Below the pieces are notes generated by a model. That model did not search any database and was not told where the DNA came from. It worked only from the letters and a program-made list of their open reading frames with translations. A stretch of DNA of 64,000 nt from Microbacterium sp. LWO13-1.2 (GTDB taxonomy: Bacteria > Actinomycetota > Actinomycetes > Actinomycetales > Microbacteriaceae): assembly GCF_038397725.1 (NCBI RefSeq), contig NZ_CP151634.1:2294001-2358000 (forward strand), given 5' to 3'. Position 1 is the first letter of the stretch; the number at the start of each line of letters is the position of its first letter. The position numbers and the translations under genes were made by a program. This document shows, one piece after another, positions 56,651-64,000 of the stretch.

Positions 56651-58204
56651 TCAGATCCAGCCCGGCATCCAGTTGTGCACGAGCCAGAACTCGTACGGGA
56701 CGTTCATTCCGGTCCAGACCGGGTAGAAGAACGCCGACACCAGCACGGTGACGACAAGGAAGACCAGCACCCAGCTCTCGCCGGATCGGCGGCGGTACAG
56801 CGGATCATCCCGTTCTCCCGCGATCACCCGCAGCGTCAGCGCGAGAGCGAGCACGAGGAACGGCATCATCGTCACCGTGTAGAACTGGAAGATGGTCCGC
56901 TCCGGGATCAGCAGCCACGGCACATAGGTGACTGCGAGGCCGACCAGCGGCAACGTCATACCCGGGCCCACCGGAGCACGCCTGATCAGGCCGCGTACGA
57001 AGCGGTAGAGGAGGTAGACGGATGCGGCGACACCCCCGAACCAGATGAGCGGGTTCGGGATCGTCGAGATCACGGCGATGCAGTGATCCACGCCGCAGGC
57101 GCCTTCCTCACCGCCGACCCACACCGCCGTCGGACGCAGCAGCAGCGGCCACTGCCAGGCCGGGCTCTCGTACTGATGACCGGTGGACAACCCGACGTGG
57201 AAGCCGAGGATCGACTGGTGGTAGTTCCAGAGGGCGACGAGCGGATTCGGATCGCTCTGCCTGTCGTAGCCGCCGGCGGTCACCAGCCAACCGGTCCAGC
57301 TGATCAGATACACCGCGAGCGCCGGGAACACGACCAGAAGGAACGACACCGGGCCCTGCTTGAAGGCGGCGGCCGTCGGCCAGAACACCACACCCGCGCG
57401 GCGGCGGGCGAGGGCATCCGTGACCACCACGTACAGGCCGAGACCGGCGAGGGCGTACAGGCCCGACCATTTCACGGCCGATGCCGCGCCGAGGGCGACT
57501 CCGGCAGCGATCAGCCACGGCCGGCGCCACAGCACCGGACCCCAGAACGGGTCAGGATCGTCGGGATCGCGCCGCTCCAGGAGAGGGATCGTCCGCCTTC
57601 GATCGAGCAGCACGAACAGCGCACCGAGCACGATGAAGAACGTCAGCGACCCGTCGAGCAGAGCGACCCGGCTCATCACGATGCTGAGGCCGTCGATCGC
57701 CAGCAGCGTCCCGGCCACGGTGGCGACGACGAGCGAGCCGGACAGCTCACGCGCGATCAGGTAGACCAGCAGCACGGTGCCGGTACCGAGCAGCGCCGTC
57801 GTCAGACGCCACCCCTCACTGGCGCCAGGGCCGCCGATCGCCATGCCCAGCGCGATGATCCACTTGCCCAGAGGCGGGTGCACGACGAAGGAGCCGGCCG
57901 CCTCGAGGGGGAGGTCCTTGCCGGTCGGGAACGCTTCGTTCGCGCCGTCTCCCCAGGTGCCCTCGTAGCCGAGGGTCCACAACGACCAGGCGTCTTTCAC
58001 GTAGTAGGTCTCGTCGAACGCGAGGACATGCGGATGGCCGACATTGGTGACGCGCAGCACGAGCGCGAGCATCGTCACCACGAGCGGCGCGAACCAGCGC
58101 AGCATCCGCCCCCAGTCGGGGTCGAAGAGGATGCGGTCGCGAAGTCCGCCGTATCGAGTCAATCGCTCCTGATGGGGAGGCAGGAGGGACGGGGGTGCGG
58201 TCAC
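56651..58204 (-). CDS. Protein O-mannosyltransferase (GT39/PMT)
   Basis: 517-aa membrane glycosyltransferase that transfers mannose from polyprenyl phosphate to exported proteins. HVLAFDETYYVKDAWSLW holds the acidic DE catalytic motif in the first loop. FVVHPPLGKWIIALGMAI is a second signature, and about eleven hydrophobic spans follow, ending in EFWLVHNWMPGWI. It is divergent from rsmI by 35 nt, an arrangement conserved across actinobacteria. Confidence 0.92.
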   Translation of the reverse strand: MTAPPSLLPPHQERLTRYGGLRDRILFDPDWGRMLRWFAPLVVTMLALVLRVTNVGHPHVLAFDETYYVKDAWSLWTLGYEGTWGDGANEAFPTGKDLPLEAAGSFVVHPPLGKWIIALGMAIGGPGASEGWRLTTALLGTGTVLLVYLIARELSGSLVVATVAGTLLAIDGLSIVMSRVALLDGSLTFFIVLGALFVLLDRRRTIPLLERRDPDDPDPFWGPVLWRRPWLIAAGVALGAASAVKWSGLYALAGLGLYVVVTDALARRRAGVVFWPTAAAFKQGPVSFLLVVFPALAVYLISWTGWLVTAGGYDRQSDPNPLVALWNYHQSILGFHVGLSTGHQYESPAWQWPLLLRPTAVWVGGEEGACGVDHCIAVISTIPNPLIWFGGVAASVYLLYRFVRGLIRRAPVGPGMTLPLVGLAVTYVPWLLIPERTIFQFYTVTMMPFLVLALALTLRVIAGERDDPLYRRRSGESWVLVFLVVTVLVSAFFYPVWTGMNVPYEFWLVHNWMPGWI

Positions 58205-58239
58205 GGCTACAGCCTAGACAACGGACATAGGCTGAGCGA

Positions 58240-59061
58240 GTGATCATTCTCGCTGCCACCCCGATCGGCAACCTCGGCGACGCCTCGCGCCGCCTGATCG
58301 AGGTTCTCGAGAACGCCGAGATCGTCGCCGCCGAAGACACCCGCACCACCCAGCGCCTCCTGAAGGCGCTGAAGATCGAGAACCGGCCACGGCTGATCGC
58401 TCTGCACGACCACAACGAGAAGCAGAAGGCGGCGGAGCTGGCAACGCTCGCCGTCGAGACGGACATCGTCGTGCTGAGTGATGCCGGAATGCCCGCGATC
58501 AGTGACCCGGGTTACGGGCTGGTCGCCGAGGCCGTCGCCCAGGGCGTCACGGTCACCGCCATTCCCGGGCCCAGTGCCGTGCTCATGGCGCTCGCCATCT
58601 CCGGCCTGCCCACCGACCGGTTCACCTTCGAGGGTTTCCTGCCGCGCAAACCGGGGGAGCGGCGCTCGATGCTGCGCGCGCTCGCCGCCGAGCCGCGCAC
58701 GATGCTCTTCTTCGAATCGCCCGCTCGCCTCGCCGGCGCGCTCGCCGATATGGGAGCCGCCTTCGGTGACACGCGCCGGATCGCCGTCTGCCGCGAGCTC
58801 ACCAAGCTCTACGAAGAGGTCAGGCGCGGTACGGCGTCCGAGCTCGTGGAGTGGGCCTCGGCCGGAGTCAAGGGCGAGATCGTGGTCGTCGTCGAGGGCG
58901 CTCCGCACCGTGATGCGTCACCGGACGATGCGCTCGCCCAGGTGCAGACGCTGGTGGCCTCCGGCATTCGCCTGAAGGATGCGGCCGCCGAGGTCGCCGG
59001 CCTCACCGGCCTGTCCTCCCGCGACCTGTATCAGGCGGCGCTCGCCGCCCGGACCCGATGA
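58240..59061 (+). CDS. rsmI: 16S rRNA (cytidine(1402)-2'-O)-methyltransferase
   Basis: 273-aa SAM methyltransferase of the tetrapyrrole methylase fold. ATPIGNLGDASRRLIEVL, AAEDTRTTQRLL, VLSDAGMPAISDPGYGLV, TAIPGPSAVLMALAISGL and the FFESPARLAGAL strand are RsmI signatures. GTG start at 58240. It modifies C1402 in the decoding centre of the ribosome. It overlaps the small methyltransferase gene by 4 nt (ATGA). Confidence 0.95.
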   Translation: MIILAATPIGNLGDASRRLIEVLENAEIVAAEDTRTTQRLLKALKIENRPRLIALHDHNEKQKAAELATLAVETDIVVLSDAGMPAISDPGYGLVAEAVAQGVTVTAIPGPSAVLMALAISGLPTDRFTFEGFLPRKPGERRSMLRALAAEPRTMLFFESPARLAGALADMGAAFGDTRRIAVCRELTKLYEEVRRGTASELVEWASAGVKGEIVVVVEGAPHRDASPDDALAQVQTLVASGIRLKDAAAEVAGLTGLSSRDLYQAALAARTR

Positions 59062-59687
59062 GCGACCTGCACACCTCTGCTGATTCCGGGATCGCCGCTG
59101 CCTATGACGCCCGTGCCGCCGAGTACATCGATCTCGCCGGCACCGTCGAGCAGATGGCGCCGGCCGATCGCGCGCTGATCACGCGCTGGCGGGACGCGAC
59201 GCCGGGCACCCTGTTGGATGCCGGGTGCGGGCCAGGGCACTGGACCGCGCTCCTGCACGACGGCGACCGCGAGGTCGTCGGGGTCGATCTCTGCGCGGAG
59301 TTCCTCGTTTCGGCGAGGGCGGCGTTCCCGCACCTGCGGTTCCTGGACGGAACATTCCGCGACCTCCCGTTCCCGGACGGCTCGATCGGCGGCATCCTCG
59401 CCTGGTACTCCCTGATCCACACGCCGCCCACCGACATCCCCGTCGTGCTTGCCGAGTTCGCGCGGGTCCTCGCGTCGGACGGGAGCATCCTCCTCGGCTT
59501 CTTCGACGGGGTGACGGGCACGGCGTTCCCCCATGCCGTCACCACTGCCTACTTCTGGTCGGTCGATGCCCTTGCCGAGGTCCTCGCGGAGGCGGGGTTC
59601 GAGGTCGTGGAGCAGGAGCATCGGGATCGCGGGCCCGACGAGCCGAGCCGACGCCCGCACGGTGCCGTACTCGCCCGTCGTGTCTGA
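59058..59687 (+). CDS. Class I SAM-dependent methyltransferase
   Basis: 209 aa. LLDAGCGPGHWTALLHD is motif I binding SAM, VVGVDLCAEFLVSAR the acidic loop, and GGILAWYSLIHTPPTDIPVV motif IV. UbiE/Methyltransf_11-like. Coupled to rsmI by 4-nt overlap, but no functional link is known. Substrate unknown. Confidence 0.85.
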   Translation: MSDLHTSADSGIAAAYDARAAEYIDLAGTVEQMAPADRALITRWRDATPGTLLDAGCGPGHWTALLHDGDREVVGVDLCAEFLVSARAAFPHLRFLDGTFRDLPFPDGSIGGILAWYSLIHTPPTDIPVVLAEFARVLASDGSILLGFFDGVTGTAFPHAVTTAYFWSVDALAEVLAEAGFEVVEQEHRDRGPDEPSRRPHGAVLARRV

Positions 59688-59755
59688 CGCGGGTTCCGGC
59701 GGTTCGTGGATGCCCGCCGGGTAGCCTGGGCACAGGCGGATGGAGGGAGTGAACC

Positions 59756-60862
59756 GTGACGAAGGCTGCGACCGTGTACGACGTCGCCGACCGCGCGGGA
59801 GTCTCGATCGCAACCGTCTCCCGGGTGCTGCGGATGCCCGATGCGGTGCGACCTGTCACCCGCGAACGTGTGCTCGACGCGGTCTCGGCACTCGGGTACG
59901 TGCCGAGCGGGAGCGCGAGAGGCCTCGCCGAGCGGCGGACCGGCGTGCTGGGACTCTACTTCCCCGGCTTCGACGCGGCCGAGGAAGCGCCGTTGCTCGA
60001 TGTGCTCGCCGCCGACGGAGCGCCGACGCATCCCTTCACGATCGTGCACGACGAGGCGACGGACGTCGAGAGTCACCCGAGCATGCTCTTCCTGGACGAG
60101 GTGCTCCGCGGGGCCGAACTCGAAGCGTGGAAACAGGGGTTCGTCCTCATGATCGGCGTCGGACGCGACGATCCGGAGCGTTCCACCGTGCGCGACATGG
60201 CGGGACGGGTGGACGGGCTCATGGTCCTCGCCCGCAGCGTGCCCGACGACGTGCTCGCCAGGCTCGCCAGACGCATCCCCGTCGTGGTGCTGGCCGGGCC
60301 CCCTCGGGGAGACCGATACGACCACGTGACGGTGAGCAACACCGAGGCGATGGCCGAGCTCACCCGCCTCGTGCTCGCGCAGTCCGACGGAAGGCCGCCG
60401 GTGTTCCTGGCGGGGCCAGAGGATTCTCCGGACGGCATGCAGCGCTGGGAGGGATTCTCCGCGGCGATCGTCGAGGCCGGCATCCCGATCGACGATGTGA
60501 CGGTCCTGCGGGGTGATTTCACGCGAGCGTCCGGCCGACGTGCCGCCGAAGAACTGATCGCCGCCGGACTGCCGTCAGCGCTGATGTCGGCGAACGACCA
60601 GATGGCTCTGGGCGCGCTCGATGTGTTCCGGGCCGCCGGGGTCCGCGTGCCTGAGGATCTGCTCGTCACCGGTTTCGACGGCATCGAGGCCGCGGCACTC
60701 TCGACGCCGCAGTTGACCACGGTTCGCCAACCGATGATCGAGCTCGGACGGGCGGCTGTCCAGGTACTCGCGCGCCGGCTGGAGCAGCCGGACACCGAAC
60801 CCGTCTTCGTGCGTCTTCCGCTCGAGATCACCCTGCGCGACAGCTCGCTGCGGCGCCGCTGA
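59756..60862 (+). CDS. LacI family transcriptional regulator
   Basis: 368 aa. ATVYDVADRAGVSIATVSRV at residues 4-23 is the LacI HTH, followed by the hinge. The periplasmic-binding-protein-like sensor domain includes LFLDEVLRG, VNGLMVLARS-type strands, ALMSANDQMALGALD and VTGFDGIEAAAL. A LacI operator lies 51 bp downstream of its stop, over the promoter of the importer operon, so it probably represses that operon until a sugar is present. GTG start at 59756 with GGAGGGAG upstream. Confidence 0.9.
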   Translation: MTKAATVYDVADRAGVSIATVSRVLRMPDAVRPVTRERVLDAVSALGYVPSGSARGLAERRTGVLGLYFPGFDAAEEAPLLDVLAADGAPTHPFTIVHDEATDVESHPSMLFLDEVLRGAELEAWKQGFVLMIGVGRDDPERSTVRDMAGRVDGLMVLARSVPDDVLARLARRIPVVVLAGPPRGDRYDHVTVSNTEAMAELTRLVLAQSDGRPPVFLAGPEDSPDGMQRWEGFSAAIVEAGIPIDDVTVLRGDFTRASGRRAAEELIAAGLPSALMSANDQMALGALDVFRAAGVRVPEDLLVTGFDGIEAAALSTPQLTTVRQPMIELGRAAVQVLARRLEQPDTEPVFVRLPLEITLRDSSLRRR

Positions 60863-60898
60863 CGCGCGTCGCGTGCTTCCCCGGCCGGAGCCAAGGGG

Positions 60899-60928
60899 TT
60901 GCGGTCGCAAAATGTATGCGCTTACAAT
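60899..60928 (+). promoter_or_regulatory. Promoter with LacI operator for the importer operon
   Basis: TTGCGG (60899-60904) and TACAAT (60923-60928) are spaced 18 bp. TGTATGCGCTTACA (60913-60926) is a near-perfect LacI-type palindrome covering the spacer and -10. Binding would block transcription of the binding-protein gene 78 nt further on. Confidence 0.8.
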
Positions 60929-61005
60929 TGCTCTTGCGGCTGATGCCGTGCGGGTGCTCCGATCAGTGGGCGCCCTTCATGACAGAGACGACATGAGGTG
61001 GCAGG

Positions 61006-62670
61006 GTGTCGAAGACGCACATGTTCCGGCGCTGGCGGCGGGCCGCGGTGGTGGGCCTTGCGGCTGCGGCCGTGGTGCTCAGCGGATGCAGCATCCAGAT
61101 CAGTTCGCAGCCGGATCCATCGATCGGCGACAACACGATGCTGATCAACGCGGACAAGGGGAACCCCTTCTTCACGCGGAACTTCAACCCGTACCTCACC
61201 AACACTCGTACGGCCTCGCGCTGGATCTACGAGCCCCTCATCCTGATCAACCCGCTCGACGGCACGCAGAACCCTTGGCTTGCCTCTGAATGGTCGCAAC
61301 CGGACGCCCGCACGATCGTCATGACGATCCGCGACGGTGTCGAGTGGAGCGACGGCGAGGACTTCACCGCAGAGGACGTCGCGTTCACGTTCGATCTGCT
61401 GAAGGACAACCCGGCGCTCGACATCAAGGGCGCCTGGCAGCACCTCGACGGCGTCGAGGTGAAGGGCGGCGATGTCGTCTTCCGTCTGAAGGGCGAGGAT
61501 GCCCCCTCGCTGTCGATTCTCGGGCAGACCATGATCGTTCCGGAGCACATCTGGTCGGACGTCGCTGATCCTGGTACCTGGCGCAACGAGGAGCCCGTCG
61601 GCACCGGGCCGTTCGTGCTCGGCAACTACAACGACCAGCAGTACTCGATGGACAGGAACCCGGACTACTGGCAGTCGGATTCGATCGAGATCGAGCACGT
61701 CGTGCTGCCGGCCACCAACTCCCAGCTCGACACCGTCACCCGGGGATACGACTGGGCCTACTCCTTCATCTCCGATGTCGAGGGCACCTGGGGAGCGGCC
61801 AGCCCGCACAACGACTGGTGGTTCCCGCCGGCCGGCGTGATCTCCCTGGTGCCGAACCTCGAGGTCGCACCCTTCGACGACGTCAACGTGCGCCGGGGGA
61901 TCGCCCTTTCGCTCGACAGGGAGGAGATCGCCGAGACGGCTTCCGAGGGCTACATGCAGCCGGCGGGACAGACGGGTCTCGTGCTGCCGAACCAGGAGGA
62001 GTATCTGGACCCGGAGATCCCTGACGGCGGGATGATCGCCCAGGATGCGGATGCCGCGCTGGCGGCCTTCGCCGAGTCCGGTTACACGCTGCAGGGCGAT
62101 CGACTGGTCGGTGCCGACGGCGAGCAGCTGGAGTTCTCCCTCACCACGGCCAACGGCTTCTCCGACTGGACGCGCGCCGCGCAGGCCGTGCAGCGACAGC
62201 TCGCGGCGGTCGGTGTGAAGGTCACCTTGAAACTCCCGCAGCCGGCGGGCTACCAGAGCGCCATCAGCAACGGCGACTTCGAGATGGCCATCGGCGGGAT
62301 GGGGAACGGCGACGTCTACCAGGCGTACAACGGTCTCCTCTCCAGCGAGTTCTACGTCCCCTCGGGAGAGACGACCTCGAACAACTTCCAGCGCTACCGC
62401 TCGGAGGAGGCCGACGCCCTGCTGGCCGAGTACCGCGCCACGGTGGACCCTGCCAGGCAGAAGGAGATCGTGCACGAGTTGCAGGCCATCGTCTATGACG
62501 ACCTGCCAGTGATCGGGCTCTACTACGGCGGAATCTGGGGCCTGTTCAACGACGCCAAATTCACCGGTTGGCCCTCAGAGGAGGACCCGTACATGATTCC
62601 GCAGAACTACGATTCGGCGCCGCTGATGATCTTCACGCGGCTCGAGCGAGTGAAGGAGGAGGGCCAGTGA
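61006..62670 (+). CDS. ABC transporter substrate-binding lipoprotein (SBP_bac_5)
   Basis: 554 aa. Lipobox LSGC near residue 28 after VVGLAAAAVVLSG anchors it. RNFNPYLTNTRTASRWIYEP, VEWSDGEDFTAEDVAFTFDL and LPVIGLYYGGIWGLFND are family-5 blocks. Genes of this type under a LacI repressor often import oligosaccharides such as cello- or xylo-oligomers rather than peptides. The start is GTG at 61006. It overlaps the DppB-like permease by 4 nt. A ligand pocket cannot be read by eye. Confidence 0.87.
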   Translation: MSKTHMFRRWRRAAVVGLAAAAVVLSGCSIQISSQPDPSIGDNTMLINADKGNPFFTRNFNPYLTNTRTASRWIYEPLILINPLDGTQNPWLASEWSQPDARTIVMTIRDGVEWSDGEDFTAEDVAFTFDLLKDNPALDIKGAWQHLDGVEVKGGDVVFRLKGEDAPSLSILGQTMIVPEHIWSDVADPGTWRNEEPVGTGPFVLGNYNDQQYSMDRNPDYWQSDSIEIEHVVLPATNSQLDTVTRGYDWAYSFISDVEGTWGAASPHNDWWFPPAGVISLVPNLEVAPFDDVNVRRGIALSLDREEIAETASEGYMQPAGQTGLVLPNQEEYLDPEIPDGGMIAQDADAALAAFAESGYTLQGDRLVGADGEQLEFSLTTANGFSDWTRAAQAVQRQLAAVGVKVTLKLPQPAGYQSAISNGDFEMAIGGMGNGDVYQAYNGLLSSEFYVPSGETTSNNFQRYRSEEADALLAEYRATVDPARQKEIVHELQAIVYDDLPVIGLYYGGIWGLFNDAKFTGWPSEEDPYMIPQNYDSAPLMIFTRLERVKEEGQ

Positions 62671-63647
62671 AGTACCTGCTCCAGAAGCTCGGACTGTTCC
62701 TGCTCACGCTGTGGGCGGCGATCACCCTGAACTTCTTCCTGCCACGGCTGATGCCGGGCTCGCCCGCAGACGCGGCGCTCGCGAAGCTGTCACAGAACGG
62801 CCCGGTCTCCGACGCCACGCGCGCGGCGATCGAGGCGCAGCTGGGTGTCCCCACCGGATCGATGTGGGATCAGTACATCGCCTACCTCGGCCAGGTGGCA
62901 CGTCTGGACTTCGGCGTCTCGTACACCTTCTATCCGCAGAGCGTGGCGAGCATGGTCTCGACGGCGCTGCCGTACACGCTCGTCCTCGTCGGGATCGTCA
63001 CGATCCTGGCATTCGTCATCGGCACGCTCATCGGTGTCGCGGCCGCATGGCGACGCGGCACCTGGCTGGATGCGCTGCCCACGCTCACCGGATCCTTCCT
63101 CAGCACGTTCCCGTACTTCTGGACCGCTCTGCTCCTGCTGTTCTTCCTCGGATACGTGCTGCACTGGTTCCCGACGACCGGGGCATACTCGGCGACGACG
63201 ACACCCGGGTTCACCGGCGAGTTCATCGCCGACCTCGCCCGACACGCGGTGCTTCCGGCGCTCACGATCCTGCTCACCTCATTGGGCGGCTGGATCATCG
63301 GCATGCGCAACGCGATGATCAACACCCTCGGCGAGGACTACGTCACGTTCGCGGAGGCGAACGGGCTGCACGGGCGCACCATCGCGCTTCGGTACGCGGC
63401 CCGAAACGCCATCCTTCCCAACCTCACCGGCTTCGGGCTCACGCTCGGCGGGGTGGTGGGCGGATCGATCCTCGTCGAGCAGGTGTTCGGCTATCCCGGT
63501 ATCGGATATCTGCTCTTCAACGCCGTGATCGGGCAGGACTACCCGCTCATGCAGGCGCTCTTCCTGATGATCACCGTGAGCGTGCTCATCGCCAACTTCC
63601 TCGTCGACATCCTGTACGGCGTACTGGACCCAAGGACCCGCCGATGA
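62667..63647 (+). CDS. ABC transporter permease, DppB-like
   Basis: 326 aa. LQKLGLFLLTLWAAITLNFF is the N-terminal helix. EDYVTFAEANGLHGRTIALR leads to YAARNAILP, the EAA loop, and GSILVEQVFGYPGIGYLLF closes the domain. GTG at 62667 overlaps the binding-protein stop. Pairs with the DppC-like gene downstream. Confidence 0.9.
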   Translation: MKYLLQKLGLFLLTLWAAITLNFFLPRLMPGSPADAALAKLSQNGPVSDATRAAIEAQLGVPTGSMWDQYIAYLGQVARLDFGVSYTFYPQSVASMVSTALPYTLVLVGIVTILAFVIGTLIGVAAAWRRGTWLDALPTLTGSFLSTFPYFWTALLLLFFLGYVLHWFPTTGAYSATTTPGFTGEFIADLARHAVLPALTILLTSLGGWIIGMRNAMINTLGEDYVTFAEANGLHGRTIALRYAARNAILPNLTGFGLTLGGVVGGSILVEQVFGYPGIGYLLFNAVIGQDYPLMQALFLMITVSVLIANFLVDILYGVLDPRTRR

Positions 63648-64000
63648 CCTCCACGATGAACGTCAAAGTGCCCGTGAACCGGATCGCCGCGCCCAGTCGA
63701 TGGCGATCGATCGGACGGATGGTCGGAACCCTGTGGAGCAATGGCAAAGCTCGCCTCGGACTCTGCATCCTCGCGTTCTTCGTCCTTGTGGCGGTGTTCG
63801 CCCCGCTCATCGCGCCCTACGGTCCCAAGGAGAACGGATTCGAGCGCAACGCCGATGCCTCGGCGGCGCACTGGCTGGGCACCACGGCCGCCGGTGAAGA
63901 CGTGCTCAGCCAGCTCGTCTACGGCGCGCAGATCAGCCTGCTGGTCGGTTTTGCCGCCGGCATCCTCTCCACGATCGTCGCCGTCCTCATCGGGCTGAGC
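63644..64000 (+). CDS. ABC transporter permease, DppC-like (cut by window end)
   Basis: The first 119 codons are present, and no stop before 64000. ARLGLCILAFFVLVAVFAPL is the first helix, and HWLGTTAAGEDVLSQLVYGA the DppC periplasmic signature, followed by the second helix. ATG at 63644 overlaps the previous stop (ATGA). ATPase genes are expected beyond the window. Confidence 0.88.
   Translation, partial: MTSTMNVKVPVNRIAAPSRWRSIGRMVGTLWSNGKARLGLCILAFFVLVAVFAPLIAPYGPKENGFERNADASAAHWLGTTAAGEDVLSQLVYGAQISLLVGFAAGILSTIVAVLIGLS

Overview
The window is a stretch of chromosome from a high-GC actinobacterium. The class Ib nrdHIEF operon, the PMT/rsmI divergent pair, mannosyltransferase and dipeptide-ABC types, frequent GTG starts and very many 4-nt ATGA/GTGA gene overlaps all fit the family Microbacteriaceae, most likely Microbacterium. 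No rRNA, tRNA, CRISPR array or complete insertion sequence was recognised.

Layout. 1-9.5 kb: a polyamine-type ABC permease pair, amidohydrolase, class III aminotransferase and Lrp regulator (probable amine/polyamine catabolism), then an acyl-CoA dehydrogenase/hydrolase pair and a sugar kinase/MFS pair. 9.5-13.7 kb: nrdHIEF, preceded by two NrdR-box-like sites 32 bp apart. 13.7-20.45 kb: an accessory island, less regular in codon use than its surroundings and bounded on the nrdF side by broken genes (HTH fragment, serine-recombinase tail, truncated nuclease-like domain). On its minus strand it carries a RES-domain protein, a SIR2-domain protein, an unknown 168-aa protein, a TIR-domain protein and an antitoxin-like gene pair. 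Three different NAD+-consuming enzyme folds within about 4.6 kb make this the most interesting part of the window. 20.45-35.9 kb: housekeeping and metabolic genes (pgi, secreted subtilase, acetyltransferase, aldo/keto reductase, epimerase, TetR-controlled sugar isomerase/dehydrogenase pair, NYN protein, metY).

36-43.5 kb: a tightly coupled seven-gene operon (solute-binding lipoprotein, two permeases, double ATPase, luciferase-like flavin monooxygenase, two AhpD/CMD-type proteins). It matches a set of co-occurring families whose pathway is, as far as I know, undefined; metY is divergent from it across a palindrome. 43.5-54 kb: hydrolase, quinone-type oxidoreductase, hrpA helicase, DUF418-like membrane protein, aldo/keto reductase and a DUF255 protein. 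53.6-56.6 kb: aminotransferase, amino-acid permease and AsnC regulator operon. 56.6-64 kb: protein O-mannosyltransferase, rsmI, a methyltransferase, a LacI regulator, and an oligopeptide/sugar-type ABC importer whose promoter carries a LacI operator; the last permease runs off the window.

All functions come from reading motifs and order by eye. No database search was possible, so family names are recognition from memory.
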